In this document: piece after piece, positions 8,318-18,475 of the stretch | Numbering within the stretch: the stretch's first letter is position 1 | How the letters are laid out: each line of letters starts with the position of its first letter | Position numbers and translations under genes: made by a program | Assembly (NCBI GenBank): GCA_015501585.1 | Contig: JADNRY010000808.1 | Coordinates: 1 to 25,384 of the forward strand | DNA: 25,384 nt | Origin: Rhodocollybia butyracea | Lineage: Eukaryota; Basidiomycota; Agaricomycetes; Agaricales; Omphalotaceae | Direction: 5' to 3' | The notes under the pieces: generated by a model | The model's database searches: none | What the model was told of the DNA's origin: nothing | What the model saw: only the letters and a program-made list of their open reading frames with translations

Positions 8318-10211
8318 TTAAGCCATATCACATATGGACTTGGCTTTTTTTCGAACATCGTCGCTACTCTCATCGAGGTATTTTCCTTGGTTGGAAGAGC
8401 CATTATCCATACTTTTGCCTATGTCCCGCATTTCATGCTGTTCCACATCAACGAATACTTCGGGAGTAATGGTAGCAACATGGCCTTCAGTCTTGGAAAA
8501 AATTCAGTGAAAGGTGGCCCTCAAAGATCTCTAGGATGATTCGTACCTTCGTACTGAAAAGTGCAAACATCCCCGTAAATGGAGAGTGGCCGCTAGTGCT
8601 GTTGAAGGCCCATCTATCTTTTTCCCTGAGACTTGATCTAGAGTTGAGACTGCTCAGGAGCGAGACAGAGTACAACTTGCCGAGGGCAAGGTTGAAGATT
8701 AAATGTCTGGGTGGAATTAGAATCCCAACGAAGAAAAAAAAAAGCGTTCACTTACGTTCCATCGGGCTAGCAAATTTTGATTTAAATCTTCACAAAGCGG
8801 CGAAAATTATGCCTACTTACGATGATAAGATATAGAATCAGATCGGTAATGGAACATATGGTAGTTAGCATACCAGTCTGGACGGTCACTGGAGTGAAAG
8901 TTCAATCAATACTTACGTCGATTGCAAAGAAAAGAAATATGCTCACGAAGAATGATTCTATTGACGAGTTGGTCTGAGGCCTTGAACCCAGACTTGTGTC
9001 GTCTCTGGATATTCCGAATATCAGACCAGGCAGAAATAACCCCACGCAGAAACTCGTACCCTAAACTTGAGATTGGTATGCCAAAAATAATCGTAAGCCT
9101 GCCGTGTCACTCACAGGTGCAGAACAAGAACAAGGGTAATAAAAATATCAGCGACGCTGTCAGTAAGTAGCCAGACAATGACCCAGGGCTTCATAGGGAC
9201 TTCAACGTTAAAACAGACGCCATAATATTTAAAACGTACGCACTTTGAATGCAACGAAATCAACAAAGTCGGGATGGAATTTGATATTCACGGTCGATCC
9301 TATACTACCGACTGGAAGATAGATTAGATATTGGGGTGTAGTAGTTGAAGAAGTACTAGAAACTCACCGACTCCGGCCAGACTCAGAAGCAAGATGGGAA
9401 TGGTCATCCAGTAGCTTTTTGTGAGGATTCGCGCGCGCCAAGTAAAGAATAACTGAACGCAAAACTGCATATCCAAGGTACATCAGTTGAAAGCAACCGG
9501 TTCGATGTGAAAAAAACCATATGTACAGCAATAATTCCCTACGAAAGTGGTCAGAGCAGAGCTACTACGTTGGTTCAAAATCACCCACTGTCAGGGCGGC
9601 ATCTAGAGTGATAGAAAGCACTAGTAGGCATAATGATAGGTGAAACTACACGTATGAGTCGTACCAATTGCAAACACTAGGATATATCAGTAAGGATGAT
9701 AGATCGGTTAATGCAATGTTATATCCTTACCCCAGTTCGCTCGGGAAAGGAAATCAGGATCATCTGGTACCTGATCGTCAGCAGACTAAATGACAGAAAG
9801 CTTGGTAAAAGCCGACCAAAATGGTAGATCAACGAGTCATAGAGATATTCTGCCAGAAAGACCGAGTGGCTGAGGTTTATCAAGAATAAGATATAGACCT
9901 ATAGTTCGATGTCATCATAATACAGCATCGTCCGAGTAAGATTTGACTCACTAAAAGCTTCATCCATAGCTTATCCCTATGGCAGAATGGGTTAGAACCG
10001 CGTCGAAAAGAATATCATCGCGTAATGAGCCTCCGATTCACTTTTTGAACGTGGTCATGTAAAGGTGTGTCTGAGATATTAGAATCCCAAGTAGAGTCAG
10101 ATTGAATATAAACCCAATAAACATGGGCCCATGACTAAAGCAAGGGGTGTTAGTAGAATCAAAACACAAAAATAAGGAAATTTACGCGACGGTGGCAGCG
10201 TTGGTCTCCAT
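8318..10211 (-). CDS. DUF6534-family basidiomycete multi-pass membrane protein
   Basis: Multi-exon gene opening at ATG 10211 (METNAATVA) and ending at TAA 8318. The exons read: GPMFIGFIFNLTLLGILISQ...YMTTFKK (10134-10042); DKLWMKLL (9976-9952); VYILFLINLSHSVFLAEYLYDSLIYHF (from 9898); SADDQVPDDPDFLSRANW and a tiny VFAI exon; FCVQLFFTWRARILTKSYW...; VVGSIGSTVNIKFH...; PMKPWVIVWLLTDSVADIFIT; RRHKSGFKASDQLVNRIIL; TVQTGMLTTICSITDLILYLI; HLIFNLALGKLYSVSLLSSLNSR; and a polar tail (8491-8318, VFVDVEQHE...). The order GPMxIG...QLFFxWR...DxxIT...TVQTG...GKLYxxSLLSSLNxR is the DUF6534 pattern of about seven helices. The exon 4-5 junction near 9820 cannot be resolved: in-frame joining would need a 31-nt intron or an indel. 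Other junctions use GT-AG. Biochemical role unknown. Confidence 0.85.
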
Positions 10212-10663
10212 GATGGGGTAGCGATAGAACTTAAGGAGCGAAGGAAGCTCTCTCTCGGTATCTGCTTTATATCGCACTATCTACTTTATATCGCACACTC
10301 GGAAGTTTACATGTACCTTTGGGCCATCCATCACGGCACTTATGTGAGCTACAATGGAGATGAATTCCTGCATTTACCTGGTACTCCGATGGTCATGGGC
10401 GGAATCTTCAACTTCTTGGAAATGAATAGTTGGACAGTCAGTCATGCGGTGGGTATACGGCACCAACAAAACCGGGTTGTGAGCTGGACAGCAGAGATAG
10501 ACAGTATAGCAGCCATAGCCGTAATAGCAAGGTCCAGCGCTGTAGATTGAATTGGCGCTCATAGCCGTGCTGTGGAATTTGTACTCCGCAACAACTCCAC
10601 AACAACATCTGGTTGTATTTGTTCGATGTGTGAAAAAGGATGAAATCATGGAAAGGATGTCCG
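10212..10663. other. Upstream region of the DUF6534 gene, left of the TIR element
   Basis: 452 bp. It should hold the promoter of the minus-strand DUF6534 gene, including the near-repeat CTTTATATCGCAC at 10264-10292. The minus strand at 10440-10650 stays open in two frames and may be the 3' part of an interrupted gene (see the disrupted-gene entry). Nothing here is recognised with confidence. Confidence 0.4.
10657..10663. repeat. Target-site duplication, left copy (ATGTCCG)
   Basis: ATGTCCG directly abuts the left inverted repeat and recurs at 11797-11803 directly after the right one. Seven bases match exactly; an 8-bp hAT-type duplication with one mutated end base would fit equally. Confidence 0.75.
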
Positions 10664-10711
10664 CAGGAATGGGATTCCATTCTCTTAAGGAAATGGACTC
10701 TATTTATGATC
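10664..10711 (+). repeat. Left terminal inverted repeat of the 1133-bp element
   Basis: Begins CAGGAATGGGATTCC and ends CTATTTATGATC. It is about 75 % identical to the reverse complement of 11749-11796, with no gap. Confidence 0.85.
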
Positions 10712-11748
10712 ACTATACTTTAAGTACATTGCAACTACTTAAGAATATAAAACTACTTAAAGACTACAAAATACTTAAGTTGCTATAGAGGAGAATAGAA
10801 AGGTTCGAGCAAGATCTTAAGGGACTCATTAAGAGCATTCTTAAGAATAATTTGAAGCCTTACTGTGAAAAGCTTTGAGTCCTGTCATAAGGATGTCATT
10901 AAAGAACATGTAAAAAGCTTAATGCAACCAGTCACTTACCCGTGTCTCATTATCTTATCATTCTCCCTTTCGCTCTTGCCTGGCGCTACTGCGGCGCGGG
11001 GGTCGATTTTGGGCCGAGAAGGTGTTGTATCACCAGTGGCCAATTGAGGACAGTGCTGTCAACAGTCTGTGAGTTGTACAAGTCACCACACCAAGTGGTA
11101 GGCGGGGCCCAGTAGTGACAGACAGTGGATCGGACGAGTCGATGCGGCGCAACGAGGATGAAAGAAAGAGGAAAGAGGCGAAGTGGTGTTAGCGCCCATT
11201 TCCATCAACCATGTGATGGGTCAAAGCACCGCTCGGAAAATACAATAAGTAAGAGCCGGGCTTTGTCTGATCTCCTTTTGTCTTTTTAAACAATAGACAG
11301 AAGTACTTCAAGTTTAAAATGCTTGACCACCGTGGGCTGCCGTCTTCTTGCCTTTTCCCTCCCCCTCCCGAGTCCCCCCTCCTGCCTATGTATTGTACTT
11401 GATGCAAAGTGATTTCAAAGTGTTCAACTCGGTCCTCGGATTCGAACAGCGCGCCATGCGCTATTGGGCAACGCAGGCAATAGTTTTGTATTACTTCGGC
11501 ACTGGTCAGCGAGGCAAGCGGCGAGGTGGCTGAGAACACAGATTTCGTCTCACTTGATAAGTGTATCCTTATGCACTGGCGCGCAACTTAGGCATGGCTA
11601 TTTCTTAATCAATTGTTGTTAAGATGTTTTTAAGAGCATCATGATATTCTTAAGGAAAATTTTCCTAAGAACTTTTAGGTATCTAGGAGAATAGTTGTTA
11701 AGAACTTGTTGAGGATTTATATTTCTTAAAGAATATCTTAAAACAATA

Positions 11749-11796
11749 GATCATAAATAGTGTCTATTCTTTAAGAACAATGGAATCCCACTGTAC
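11749..11796 (-). repeat. Right terminal inverted repeat of the 1133-bp element
   Basis: Read on the minus strand it begins GTACAGTGGGATTCC and ends CTATTTATGATC, matching the left end. The ATGTCCG duplication follows immediately on the plus strand (11797-11803). Confidence 0.85.
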
Positions 11797-11803
11797 ATGT
11801 CCG
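11797..11803. repeat. Target-site duplication, right copy (ATGTCCG)
   Basis: Exact match to 10657-10663 and adjacent to the right inverted repeat. Confidence 0.75.
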
Positions 11804-12388
11804 GGATGCAAAAGATAGCTAACTGGGTGCAATAAAATGACATCAAGTACTCAAGCACTTTGGTCGCTGCTTTTAATGCTAACCTTACCACTGGCAGTGT
11901 CCATTTCCCAGGTGTAACATGTAACTTTTTCTCCAGCGCCTTGTGTTAATAACTGATAGGATCTGGCCAGGAATTTTGTTATCGATACAGGAAGAAAAGC
12001 GTCCGGTCTGCGCTGTACAAAGAGATGGAAGATGCGATAAAGTGGACACTATCATTCTTGTCATTCTTGTCAGCTCTTTGAAATGACGCTGTCGAGGATG
12101 ATGGTTATCACGATGGCTTACCACAATTCACAATCCTTTACTTACCTTCAGAAGTTGACTCCCTATATACCCAAACTTTTTTCTTCACAATTATGTGTTG
12201 CTCTCAAACGATGCGCGTGCTCATTCACTTGAGCGTACCGATAAGCTTCAGCCCCGAGTGCAATGCAAACGAGGAACCTCCATGATTTTGTCGCGGTCGA
12301 TGGAGGTTGACCTATACATTCCTCTCTCTACTACGAACACGCGTACACGTACTAGCTTCGCATTTACTCCTGCTGTATCTCTCTCATC
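11804..12388. other. Region between the TIR element and rpn9
   Basis: Contains the exon-like minus-strand stretch at 11890-12015 described above, with GTAAG/ACAG splice-like signals on both sides, and the rpn9 3' flank. No other gene is supported. Confidence 0.4.
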
Positions 12389-13944
12389 TCATGCACTGGT
12401 CAATACCTCCGGCGTGATCCTCTTCTCAACTGCATTTAGTTTGTTTACCCATGCATCCAAACGTTGCGATAGAACACCAATCTGTGCTCGAGAAAGAACT
12501 CGGGGCTGAACCCAGGTGATCTGAGCTTTTTGGTCGACTTGGTCCATTGAGCCACGGATGAGTTTTAAGCTGTGAAAAACAGACTAGTTAGCATTTTATT
12601 GACCAAATCAAAAGAGTAACAAAGGGCGACGGACGAAAGAAGCACGTAACACAAGAAAAATGTGTTTACCTCAGAGCCTTCATAACCAAGTGTTCCACCT
12701 CATCAACAGGCAACCGCGTCTCAGTTGCGATCGTCTCGAAACTCATCGTACGGTTGTCTGCGCTTCGCTTGAATACGGACTCGATGAGTGCCATAAGGCA
12801 TATTTTTTGACGAAGGAAAGGGTAGTTTTCTTGCAAGATTGGCTATGTTAAGATAAGAACGCATTAGAATAGAAACTAAGGAAAGAAAGAAGACGCAACA
12901 TACCTCTTGAGGTAACAATGGCGCGAGTGCCTCGAACTTTCCAATACTTCCTTCGTTAAACGTGAACAAGAGTTTCTTGATCCATTCGTGAGGAGTGCCA
13001 TCGAGAGCGTCAAGGATTGGGTGCATTAGCTGAAGGGGAATGAGTACCGAGAGTATAAAGAAGAACAAATAAGCTCACCAACTCTCCGAAGTTATAGATC
13101 GTATCACCCAGTAGGGCGGAGATACCCAAATCATGAGCGCGTTGTAGTCTTTCCTCAGGCGTCATATCCGTCGCTAGGTCGACACACGCGAGATAAAGCA
13201 GGGAATTGCGGTAGTATGGTGCGTATTCTGCCTTGGCCTGTAAACATCCGTTAACCGAGATTCGCATCGGCACGACGCCCAGTTTACCTTGTAATAATCA
13301 GCCGCAACTCCGTAATACGCTGCATTCACATTATTCTCTACACTCTCCACGCTATCAAGGATCTTCCATGCTTCATCCATATCGGCTTTCGTTCCCTCGA
13401 GATCTCCATAAAGCAACTTCGCATGAGCAATGTTGGCGTACAAAAGTATGTACGCCTCGGGGGAGGTGTCTTTGTTGATACGTGTGAGGAGAGAGGTCAG
13501 GAATGCCAGGTGTGTTTGAGGATCTGAAGGATGTATTATGGAATGAACGACATTTTAATAGAGATAGCACTTACTGTCAATTTCTTTAGAGACCTTTACA
13601 CCCATCTCGACTAGCCGAAGTTGGTTTAACTTCGATTCGAAATCGGTAACAAACCGTTCGAATACATCTACACGGAATGGTTTAGACAGTGGATGGTCAA
13701 AGAATTCGAATAATTTGAGTGTCAGTTGGTGCCATAGTCTGGAAGAGGCAAGTCAGACGGAAAATATATAAAGTGATACGAAAATCACCAACTTTCGTGT
13801 ATGCAGCGTCTTGAATGATTCGAAAAATGGATGTAGCTCTGATGGTGTCGCAGAAAGTGCCGTTCCAATAAACTCATCCAGAACCAGTTTAGGAGCTGGG
13901 GTAGGCCGAGAGTCTACGGCCATTGAGGACGATGATGAAGACAT
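12389..13944 (-). CDS. rpn9: 26S proteasome lid subunit Rpn9 (PSMD13)
   Basis: PCI-domain subunit of the proteasome 19S lid, needed for lid assembly. Seven exons: 13944-13793, 13738-13575, 13523-13288, 13237-13079, 13029-12904, 12842-12670 and 12569-12389. They total 1191 nt, an uninterrupted 396-residue frame, close to human (376) and yeast (393) Rpn9. Recognisable stretches, in order: RKLWHQLTLKLFEFFDHPL, YYRNSLLYLACVD, LGISALLGDTIYNFGELLMHP and WIKKLLFTFNEGSIGKFEAL. The winged-helix end follows: SFETIATETRLPVDEVEHLVMKALSLKLIRGSMDQVDQ, then ITWVQPRVL. The first intron uses a GTTGGT donor (13792), the only choice that keeps RKLW in frame. Met 13944 is the first in-frame ATG; an extra Met lies seven residues on. 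Confidence 0.96.
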
Positions 13945-14456
13945 TTGTTGAAGCTGTTGCAAGGGATAAAATCAAAAGGCGCGTACGCGTGTTTGTTTGG
14001 TTCTAGGCTTTGATTCTAAACAATCGGTCCGGTATAGTAGCTCGGACCGTTGAGCGAAAAGTATCGACAAAAGAATCGACAGATACTTTTGGTGCCAGTA
14101 GAGAACATACAAAAGAAACATTATATTCAGCCTAGCTAAACAGGTTTACCTGTTTTTACGGCGTAGTATGCCCAATAATCAAGCTCCACAGCCTAAATGA
14201 AGTTGCTGCTTAGGCTTTGATGCTTTGCTGTTGAAGTTTGCACACTGACATTGTCCGCGGTCTCTCTGAGTCTCGTCTGGAACCTTGAAATACATATACC
14301 ACTATAAATTCTCGCGCGTGGATATAGTTTTATCCTACTATTTCGCGTGCGCTGCCGCCATCATCTTGATTCCACAATACTGCCCTCCTTCACCTCATCG
14401 ATATCGTTCATAATCTCCGAATTCAAATCTTGCTTTTCCTTTGCTCAGGCCGCTTT
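13945..14456. other. Intergenic region upstream of rpn9
   Basis: 512 bp between divergent starts (rpn9 on minus, the tentative small gene on plus). No repeat or gene was recognised. It presumably holds both promoters. A tract of short inverted AGGTTTACCTGTTTT-like sequence lies near 14141-14156. Confidence 0.5.
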
Positions 14457-14834
14457 ATGCCCTTCCTGCCTGTCGGTCCAGTGCTTCTCTCCCTCACTCA
14501 GTTCATAGTAAGTACACATAAGGCGTGTCGCAAACGATGGTGTTTATGGCGTTGGAGTGTGAGTACATGAGGAAAGTTGGAATTGAAAGCTTTGAGACTC
14601 ATAACGCAGCATAAAACTATAGCAACGGAACGTCGAATGGCTCAACTTTATCACCCGTACCACCTCCTGAAGAGCAAGAAGAGATTTTCAACTTCGTGCT
14701 ATCAAAGTGTAGGCATTCTTACAGTTTAATTATTTGCATCATTCGTCATGCTGGGAATGCTGATTGCAATCCAGATTCTAGTAAGTTTTTCCTTAGAACG
14801 AGAAAAGCTGGATCCGACAACAAAACAACTGTAG
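14457..14834 (+). CDS. Possible small single-pass membrane protein (unresolved exons)
   Basis: ATG 14457 opens a hydrophobic, signal-like start (MPFLPVGPVLLSLTQFI) ending at a perfect GTAAGT donor (14508). After CTATAG near 14622 a Pro/Glu-rich stretch is open (NGTSNGSTLSPVPPPEEQEE). A third open stretch encodes one convincing membrane helix and a short polar tail (FVMLGMLIAIQILVSFSLER, ending TAG 14832-14834). The three pieces are in incompatible phases, and a stop (TAA near 14725) separates the last two. Either indels or an unseen splice pattern must be invoked. It is listed because the helix and splice donor look real. Family and function unknown. Confidence 0.35.
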
Positions 14835-15097
14835 CCCCTGCAGCGTTTCTCTCAGCCGGGCTTCTTCCTTGTCAATATCGGAAGCCCCACCGAGCGTTCG
14901 ACCAAACAAAGATCGACCCCTTCCCAAGCTCACAAATTCGTGCCTCCAGCGTTGCGAGCTTCGCGGCCAACCTGAGCACAACCGTAGATAATGACAGCTT
15001 CTATTCCATGAACCAGCGTTGGTCGTAGAAGTTACGTATGCATCCCAAGTCAAGACCAATCCGCACTTGACTCGTTCAACGTCCTACCCTTTCAAAC

Positions 15098-16175
15098 TCA
15101 AAACGCTCTCCGATAATAACCCTTCCAGATCATCCACGGTAGCTTCCAGTCCCTTATCTGCACACGAGAATCAAAAGCATCAAAGTTTACTTTTTCTAGT
15201 TGCTTCAAAATACTCGACACCGGGACCTGCGAAAAAGGTCCTAATATATCGGCGTCTAGGACAAGATTGAAAACCACTTACCCCGGCCAGAAATACAGGC
15301 ATAGCTGCCTGAGGAACCCCCTCTTTGAGCATATTCCGAGCGGTGTCGAGATGATCATTCGCAAGTGTAGCAAACTCGTATACGGCATCATCTATTCCCT
15401 GTACTGCGGGGCCTCTTCGAAACACATCTTCTTGTACAACTCCATGTTTTGCCGTGATTTCCGAAGGGATGACCATTCGTCTATTTTTTGCATGAAAAGG
15501 TAGCGCACGAATAAGGGTTGTAAAAGTTTGTGCAGCTCCAAGATGAGATGCGGCATGAGATAGAGTGGAGGACGGTAACGAAAGTAGCGACAACAAAAGG
15601 TATAGTAGACTTGAAGAGGTTGATTCTGAATGAGCTGTCAGTGAATCAACAGTAAGGTGGACTGGTACTTGTAGCTCGGCATCCTGCAGATGCAGATTCA
15701 ACAAAAGAGCGTCAGAAACTTGGAGCAAGCCTCACGCGAGCATCTATGATCCTTTTGAAATGGTAAGTTGGCAAGTTTGCCTGGAGCGATGCTTGGTACA
15801 ATGCTTGAGCGATGGGATGCCTTGGTGGGTTACCAGTGCCTATAGCTTTGACGGCGTCTTTCCAAAACTGCATCCTCATCTTCCCAATTGTCGCATTGGA
15901 AATGTTATCTTGTATCATGGCCAGCTCCGTCTATAAGGGCTCGTTATACTTTGAAGGTAAGGTAAAACTACTGCACGCACAGAGAATGCTTTAAGCGCAA
16001 AATACCCACCTCGGAGCTCCCGCGGCCAGAACTGGGCGATCAGATACGCTTCATAGTCGTGTTTTTGGACAAAATCTCTGCAATATTCTTCTGGACTGGT
16101 AGTTCCAAAAGTACGAAAAGTATTTCGGGCGCGAAAAAGACTAGTAGTTGTGCATTGGAACTTTCTGGCAAACAT
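15098..16175 (-). CDS. NDUFAF6-like mitochondrial complex I assembly factor (squalene/phytoene synthase fold)
   Basis: Four exons: 16175-15981, 15930-15736, 15683-15282 and 15226-15098. They total 921 nt, an intact 306-residue frame. The N-terminus MFARKFQCTTTSLFRARN is basic and hydroxylated, like a mitochondrial presequence. Family hallmarks: SPEEYCRDFVQKHDYEAYL, GYFALKAFS/TELAMIQDNIS, IGKMRMQFWKDAV, STSSSLLYLLLSL, HAASHLGAAQTFTTLIRALP, IPSEITAKHGVVQEDVFR and ANDHLDTARNML. The C-terminus ends RDWKLPWMIWKGYYRRAF. NDUFAF6 proteins keep the isoprenoid-synthase fold but act in complex I biogenesis, not terpenoid synthesis. An in-frame TGA upstream fixes ATG 16175 as the start. It diverges from the permease gene with only 78 bp between the farthest possible start codons. 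Confidence 0.93.
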
Positions 16176-16253
16176 GAAAGTTAAGGAGTAACACCGTGAC
16201 ACCGGCAGTCACGTCTCTATTCATGAACTCAGAATAGCTCAGAATCAGATACA
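16176..16253. promoter_or_regulatory. Compact shared promoter region of NDUFAF6 and the MUP1-like gene
   Basis: The 78 bp between ATG 16175 (minus) and the first plus-strand ATG (16254) must hold both 5' leaders, or transcription starts must lie within the coding sequences. No clear TATA box is seen. If the permease starts at 16331 instead, the gap is 155 bp. Confidence 0.5.
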
Positions 16254-18475
16254 ATGGCGTTCTTTGGCTCTAACTCTGATCCCCTTCCTTCTCCCAGTCC
16301 GGGAGCCTTCCTTGACCGGATACCGCCTCCATGACTGCTACCACTTCATCGGACGACTTGCTAGAGCATGATCAAGATGAAAGAACGCCTTTCATTGATG
16401 GTGATACTGTGAAAGTAGCTGCTCCCGAACAACGACGCCAAATTGGTGTTGTTTCGGCCGTTTTTTATTATCTTCAATCGGATTATTGGTACTGGGTATG
16501 TGTGATTACTACCATAGTGTAAATTTCCAACTGCTGACGCCCATCCAAAGTATATTCGCAACACCAAGTACGATCCTAGGTCTGAGCGGAAGTGTTGGGC
16601 TTTCGTTGTACGTATTCTTTATGTAGTCGCTCGATTGCTTAGATATCAACTCGGCAGTTGGTCTCTCTCGCAGGTGCATGTGGGTCTTTGGTGCAATCGT
16701 GGCCTCAGCAGGATTGTCGGTCTATATCATTTGGGGAACAGTATGTTATTTGCTTATATACTTATCTTCATCCCAATTTATGATCTTCAAGGCTTTACCG
16801 AAGAATGGTGGAGAGAAGAATTACCTCGAATATCTCTTCCGTCGCCCCAGGTTTCTCATAACGTGCATGTACGCTGCCGATGGCGTGCTCTTAGGTGAGT
16901 ACTCCCATTTCCTCTGAGCTATTTTGGCTCACAAACTTGTAGCCTGGGCGGCCGGAAACTCACTAGTATTCGGCGAATACATCCTCAAAGCTTTAAGCCA
17001 AGACGCAGAGGCAGGGAGATGGAAACTCCGTCTCGTCGGTTCTGCGTGTATAACATTCGCTTTTGTCCTCCACGGAACAAAGATGAAGTGGGGGTTATAC
17101 CTTCAAAATGGCCTTGGGGCGTTCAAGTTCCTAGTGTTATTGGGGGTTATTCTGGCCGGATTTATTGCGATTGGTGGACACGTTGATAATGGTACAGGGG
17201 AGAAGCCAAAGAATTTTGATAGAATATTTGAAGGTACTACGGCTAGGTGAGCGCGTTTCGCATCGGAGTCTTCTTGGTGTTCAACGAGGGATCATTTTCA
17301 GTGTTTCCTCTGTTTGCCTGAGTCTTTATAACGTACGTATGCTGTCCAATGATACGTATTCGACCATTGAGCCGCTTTATACAGGTAACCTGGTCTTACA
17401 TGGGATTCAGCAATATCAACTACGCCCTTTCCGAAGTCAAAAACCCTCAACGCACAATCCGCATCGCCGGCCCACTCGCCATCTTCGTCGTAACAATCTG
17501 CTACATCCTCGCAAACATCGCGTATTTTGCTGCCGCGTCGAAAGAGGAGATTACGGGGTCGGGTCGATTGGTCGCTGCACTATTGTTTAAGAAGGTTTTC
17601 GGAGACAAGGCAGAGAGGGTACTGGATGTGTTTGTGGCGCTTTCGGCACTGGGGAATGTTCTGTCTGTTGTAAGTGGCTTTTTCGTTATCATACAATATT
17701 GTCAGCCTTATTTGCGTTGTCATGCAGATCTTTTCGCAAGGCCGGGTCAACCAAGAACTTGGGAGAGAAGGTATTCTGCCATTTAGCAAGTTTTGGGGAT
17801 CAAATAGGCCTTTCGATGCTCCTCTTGCTGGGTTGGGACTTCGTACGTACTCGTACATTCATGCGTTTACCCTTGGTTCACGACCCCCTCCAATATAGAT
17901 TGGGCAGCTTGTTTAGTCGTCATATTGGCTCTACCTCCCGGGGACGCTTACAATTTCGTACTCAACGTGGTAGGCAATAAATCTTTCCCATCACCTACTC
18001 CATCCTGTAATTGCTCTTCCCTCACTTCTAGATATTATACCCACTATCCATAATCAACGCTGTTATTTCATTCGGGATAATCTACCTTACGCTTTTCCGA
18101 CCTTACCCAGACTGGCCCAGAGTCAGCTCGTGGGCACTATGCACGGCACTATTCTTTGGCGTTGCCAATGTGTTCCTATTCGTTGTTCCGTTGACAAAGC
18201 CCCCAGTAGAGGCAGAACCATATGTACGTTTACCGTTCCATACCACCTATTCGCCTTCTCCTTCTACCCAATACTGACTTTTTTTTCGCTGATAGGTTGA
18301 CCTTCCGTACTGGACCCACGGACTTGCTGGCTGGGCTGTTTTCGGGCTCGGGGCGATGTATTGGTTAATATGGGCGCGAATTTTACCGAGAGTCGGTAAA
18401 TATAGGTTAGAGCAAGTGGAAGAGCAAGGGAAGGATGGGTTGACCAGGAGGTTTTTCAAACAAATATCATTATGA
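16254..18475 (+). CDS. MUP1-type amino-acid permease (APC/LAT superfamily)
   Basis: Plasma-membrane transporter of the high-affinity methionine permease group. Exons: to 16495, 16551-16607, 16674-16740, 16792-16894, 16943-17246, 17302-17332, 17385-17669, 17728-17842, 17899-17969, 18032-18223 and 18296-18475; stop TGA 18473-18475. About 12 helices are apparent. The family opening IIFNRIIGTG|IFATPSTIL is split by intron 1. Others include SYMGFSNINYALSEVKNP, IFSQGRVNQELGREGILPF, WAACLVVILALPPGDAYNF and FRPYPDWPR. From ATG 16331 the exons total 1570 nt, one too many, and a T6 run (16461-16466) is where the frame moves from 2 to 3. From ATG 16254 (MAFFGSNSDPLPSPSPGAF...) the total is 1647 nt, in frame overall but needing one lost base near 16330 plus the extra T. 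Either 16254 is the true start with two indels, or 16254-16334 is a short upstream ORF. Confidence 0.9.

Larger units (their letters stand above)
10664..11796. mobile_element. Non-autonomous DNA transposon with terminal inverted repeats (MITE-like, 1133 bp)
   Basis: The ends are inverted repeats: left 10664-10711 and right 11749-11796 align without gaps over 48 bp, sharing TGGGATTCCATT and the inner CTATTTATGATC perfectly. Both sub-terminal regions (10712-10870 and 11590-11750) are packed with TTAAG/CTTAAG motifs, as expected of transposase-binding repeats. An exact 7-bp direct repeat flanks the element. The GC-richer centre (about 10970-11560) has no recognisable transposase; the longest open frame (minus, 11539-11189) resembles nothing I know. 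The superfamily is undecided: a left end starting CAG and a 7-8-bp duplication point to hAT, mobilised in trans. Confidence 0.8.
10438..12090 (-). pseudogene. Possible unidentified gene split by the TIR element
   Basis: On the minus strand an exon-like stretch runs from about 12015 to 11890 (ITKFLARSYQLLTQGAGEK, then VTCYTWEMDTASG), after an ACAG acceptor and before a GTAAGG donor at 11889. A CACCCAG acceptor near 11829 opens VSYLLHPGH, which runs into the transposon exactly at its duplication. On the far side the same frame continues PFHDFILFHTSNKYN (from about 10658). One duplication copy fits the frame. This suggests insertion into an exon, but the protein family is unknown and the rest of the gene is unclear. 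If wrong, these are fortuitous open stretches. Confidence 0.3.

Noticed and set aside
9795..9830. 31-nt intron (GTCGGC...TTTAG) in the DUF6534 gene
   Set aside because: Too short for fungal splicing and the phase does not fit. An indel or another splice choice is more likely, so the junction is left open.
10374..10713. Two overlapping minus-strand ORFs of 91 codons as independent genes
   Set aside because: Both lack a recognisable family and one starts inside the transposon end. They are kept only as a possible remnant of an interrupted gene.
11189..11539. 116-codon minus-strand ORF inside the TIR element as a transposase
   Set aside because: No DDE/D or zinc-finger pattern, low-complexity GGGGK stretch, and too short for any known transposase.
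13741..13791. Frameshift at the first exon junction of rpn9
   Set aside because: With donor GTGATT the frame is off by one, but the GTTGGT donor four bases upstream (13792) gives RKLWHQ in perfect frame, so no error is needed.
15098..16175. Squalene/phytoene synthase acting in terpenoid synthesis
   Set aside because: The fold is shared, but the motif set (RMQFWKDAV, STSSSLLYL, AASHLGAAQ) and the mitochondrial-type N-terminus fit NDUFAF6, and I did not identify the aspartate-rich substrate motifs of true synthases.
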